From: Lysobacteraceae bacterium
GTDB taxonomy: Bacteria; Pseudomonadota; Gammaproteobacteria; Xanthomonadales; Ahniellaceae
Assembly: GCA_002995625.1 (NCBI GenBank)
Contig: PVBP01000025.1
Span: 1 to 35,733 of the forward strand
Reading direction: 5' to 3'
Length of the DNA stretch: 35,733 nucleotides
Positions 35,702-35,733 of the stretch are shown here, one piece after another. Both the position numbers and the translations under genes were made by a program. Each line of letters begins with the position of its first letter. Within the stretch, counting starts at the first letter, position 1. The notes beneath the pieces were generated by a model. That model did not search any database, was not told where the DNA came from, and saw only the letters and a program-made list of their open reading frames with translations.

Positions 35702-35733
35702 ATGCGATTCCCCTGGAACCCCCTTCCCCGTCA
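35702..35733 (+). CDS. start of a gene running off the right edge
   Basis: ATG 35702 follows GGAG by about 8 nt and opens a frame (MRFPWNPLPR) that leaves the window. It lies 83 nt after the 183-residue protein on the same strand, so it may belong to the same transcript. The product cannot be identified from ten residues. Confidence 0.35.
   Translation, partial: MRFPWNPLPR

Overview
The window is a stretch of very GC-rich (roughly 70% by eye), densely packed bacterial chromosome. The gene content points to a Gram-negative gammaproteobacterium, perhaps in the Xanthomonadales/Lysobacterales or Steroidobacterales neighbourhood. The pointers are a BtuB-type TonB receptor, a patatin/outer-membrane-barrel fusion, a homodimeric-type AceE, a YadGH-like exporter and lipobox-bearing peptidases. 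The taxonomic placement is inference; no rRNA or tRNA gene is visible. About 22 full genes, two edge fragments and one possible micro-ORF can be supported. Most long reading frames antisense to these genes are high-GC shadows and are omitted.

Layout from left to right. 1-1.9 kb: the tail of an acyl-CoA dehydrogenase, a secreted esterase with a membrane-anchor-like C-terminus, and a hairpin-rich non-coding stretch. 1.9-5.8 kb (minus): a GT39-type membrane glycosyltransferase followed by a NatA/NatB-like ABC exporter pair. 6.0-8.2 kb: a type Vd patatin autotransporter, converging on a LysR regulator (8.2-9.2 kb). The LysR gene diverges from an azoreductase-pirin pair (9.3-10.8 kb). 10.8-16 kb (minus): a transmembrane Ser/Thr kinase with a TPR tail, then an M13 metallopeptidase lipoprotein. 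16.1-18.6 kb: a six-helix membrane protein behind a perfect palindrome, and a MASE1-GGDEF diguanylate cyclase. 18.6-23.8 kb: aceE (minus), a periplasmic PQQ-type sugar dehydrogenase, and a GAF-GGDEF diguanylate cyclase.

23.9-30.2 kb: a YadGH-like exporter (minus) diverging from a ferredoxin-NADP reductase, an exported S33-type alpha/beta hydrolase and a second NatAB-like exporter. 30.2-34.8 kb (minus) is a compact vitamin B12 uptake and salvage operon, btuB-cobT-cobS-cobC, with overlapping genes. It is preceded by a well-formed cobalamin riboswitch whose P1 closing stem, upstream promoter and downstream alternative hairpin can all be read in the sequence. Diverging from it is a promoter with a Fur-box-like dyad between its -35 and -10. 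That promoter leads into a possible 33-codon ORF coupled by ATGA to an unrecognised 183-residue protein, and a further gene begins at the right edge.

The most informative regions are the divergent B12-riboswitch/Fur-like intergenic region at 34.57-35.07 kb, the hairpin cluster at 1.46-1.61 kb, and the palindrome at 16059-16072. No CRISPR array, insertion sequence, integrase or phage gene was seen. Nothing here is a clear case of a wholly new defence or mobile system.
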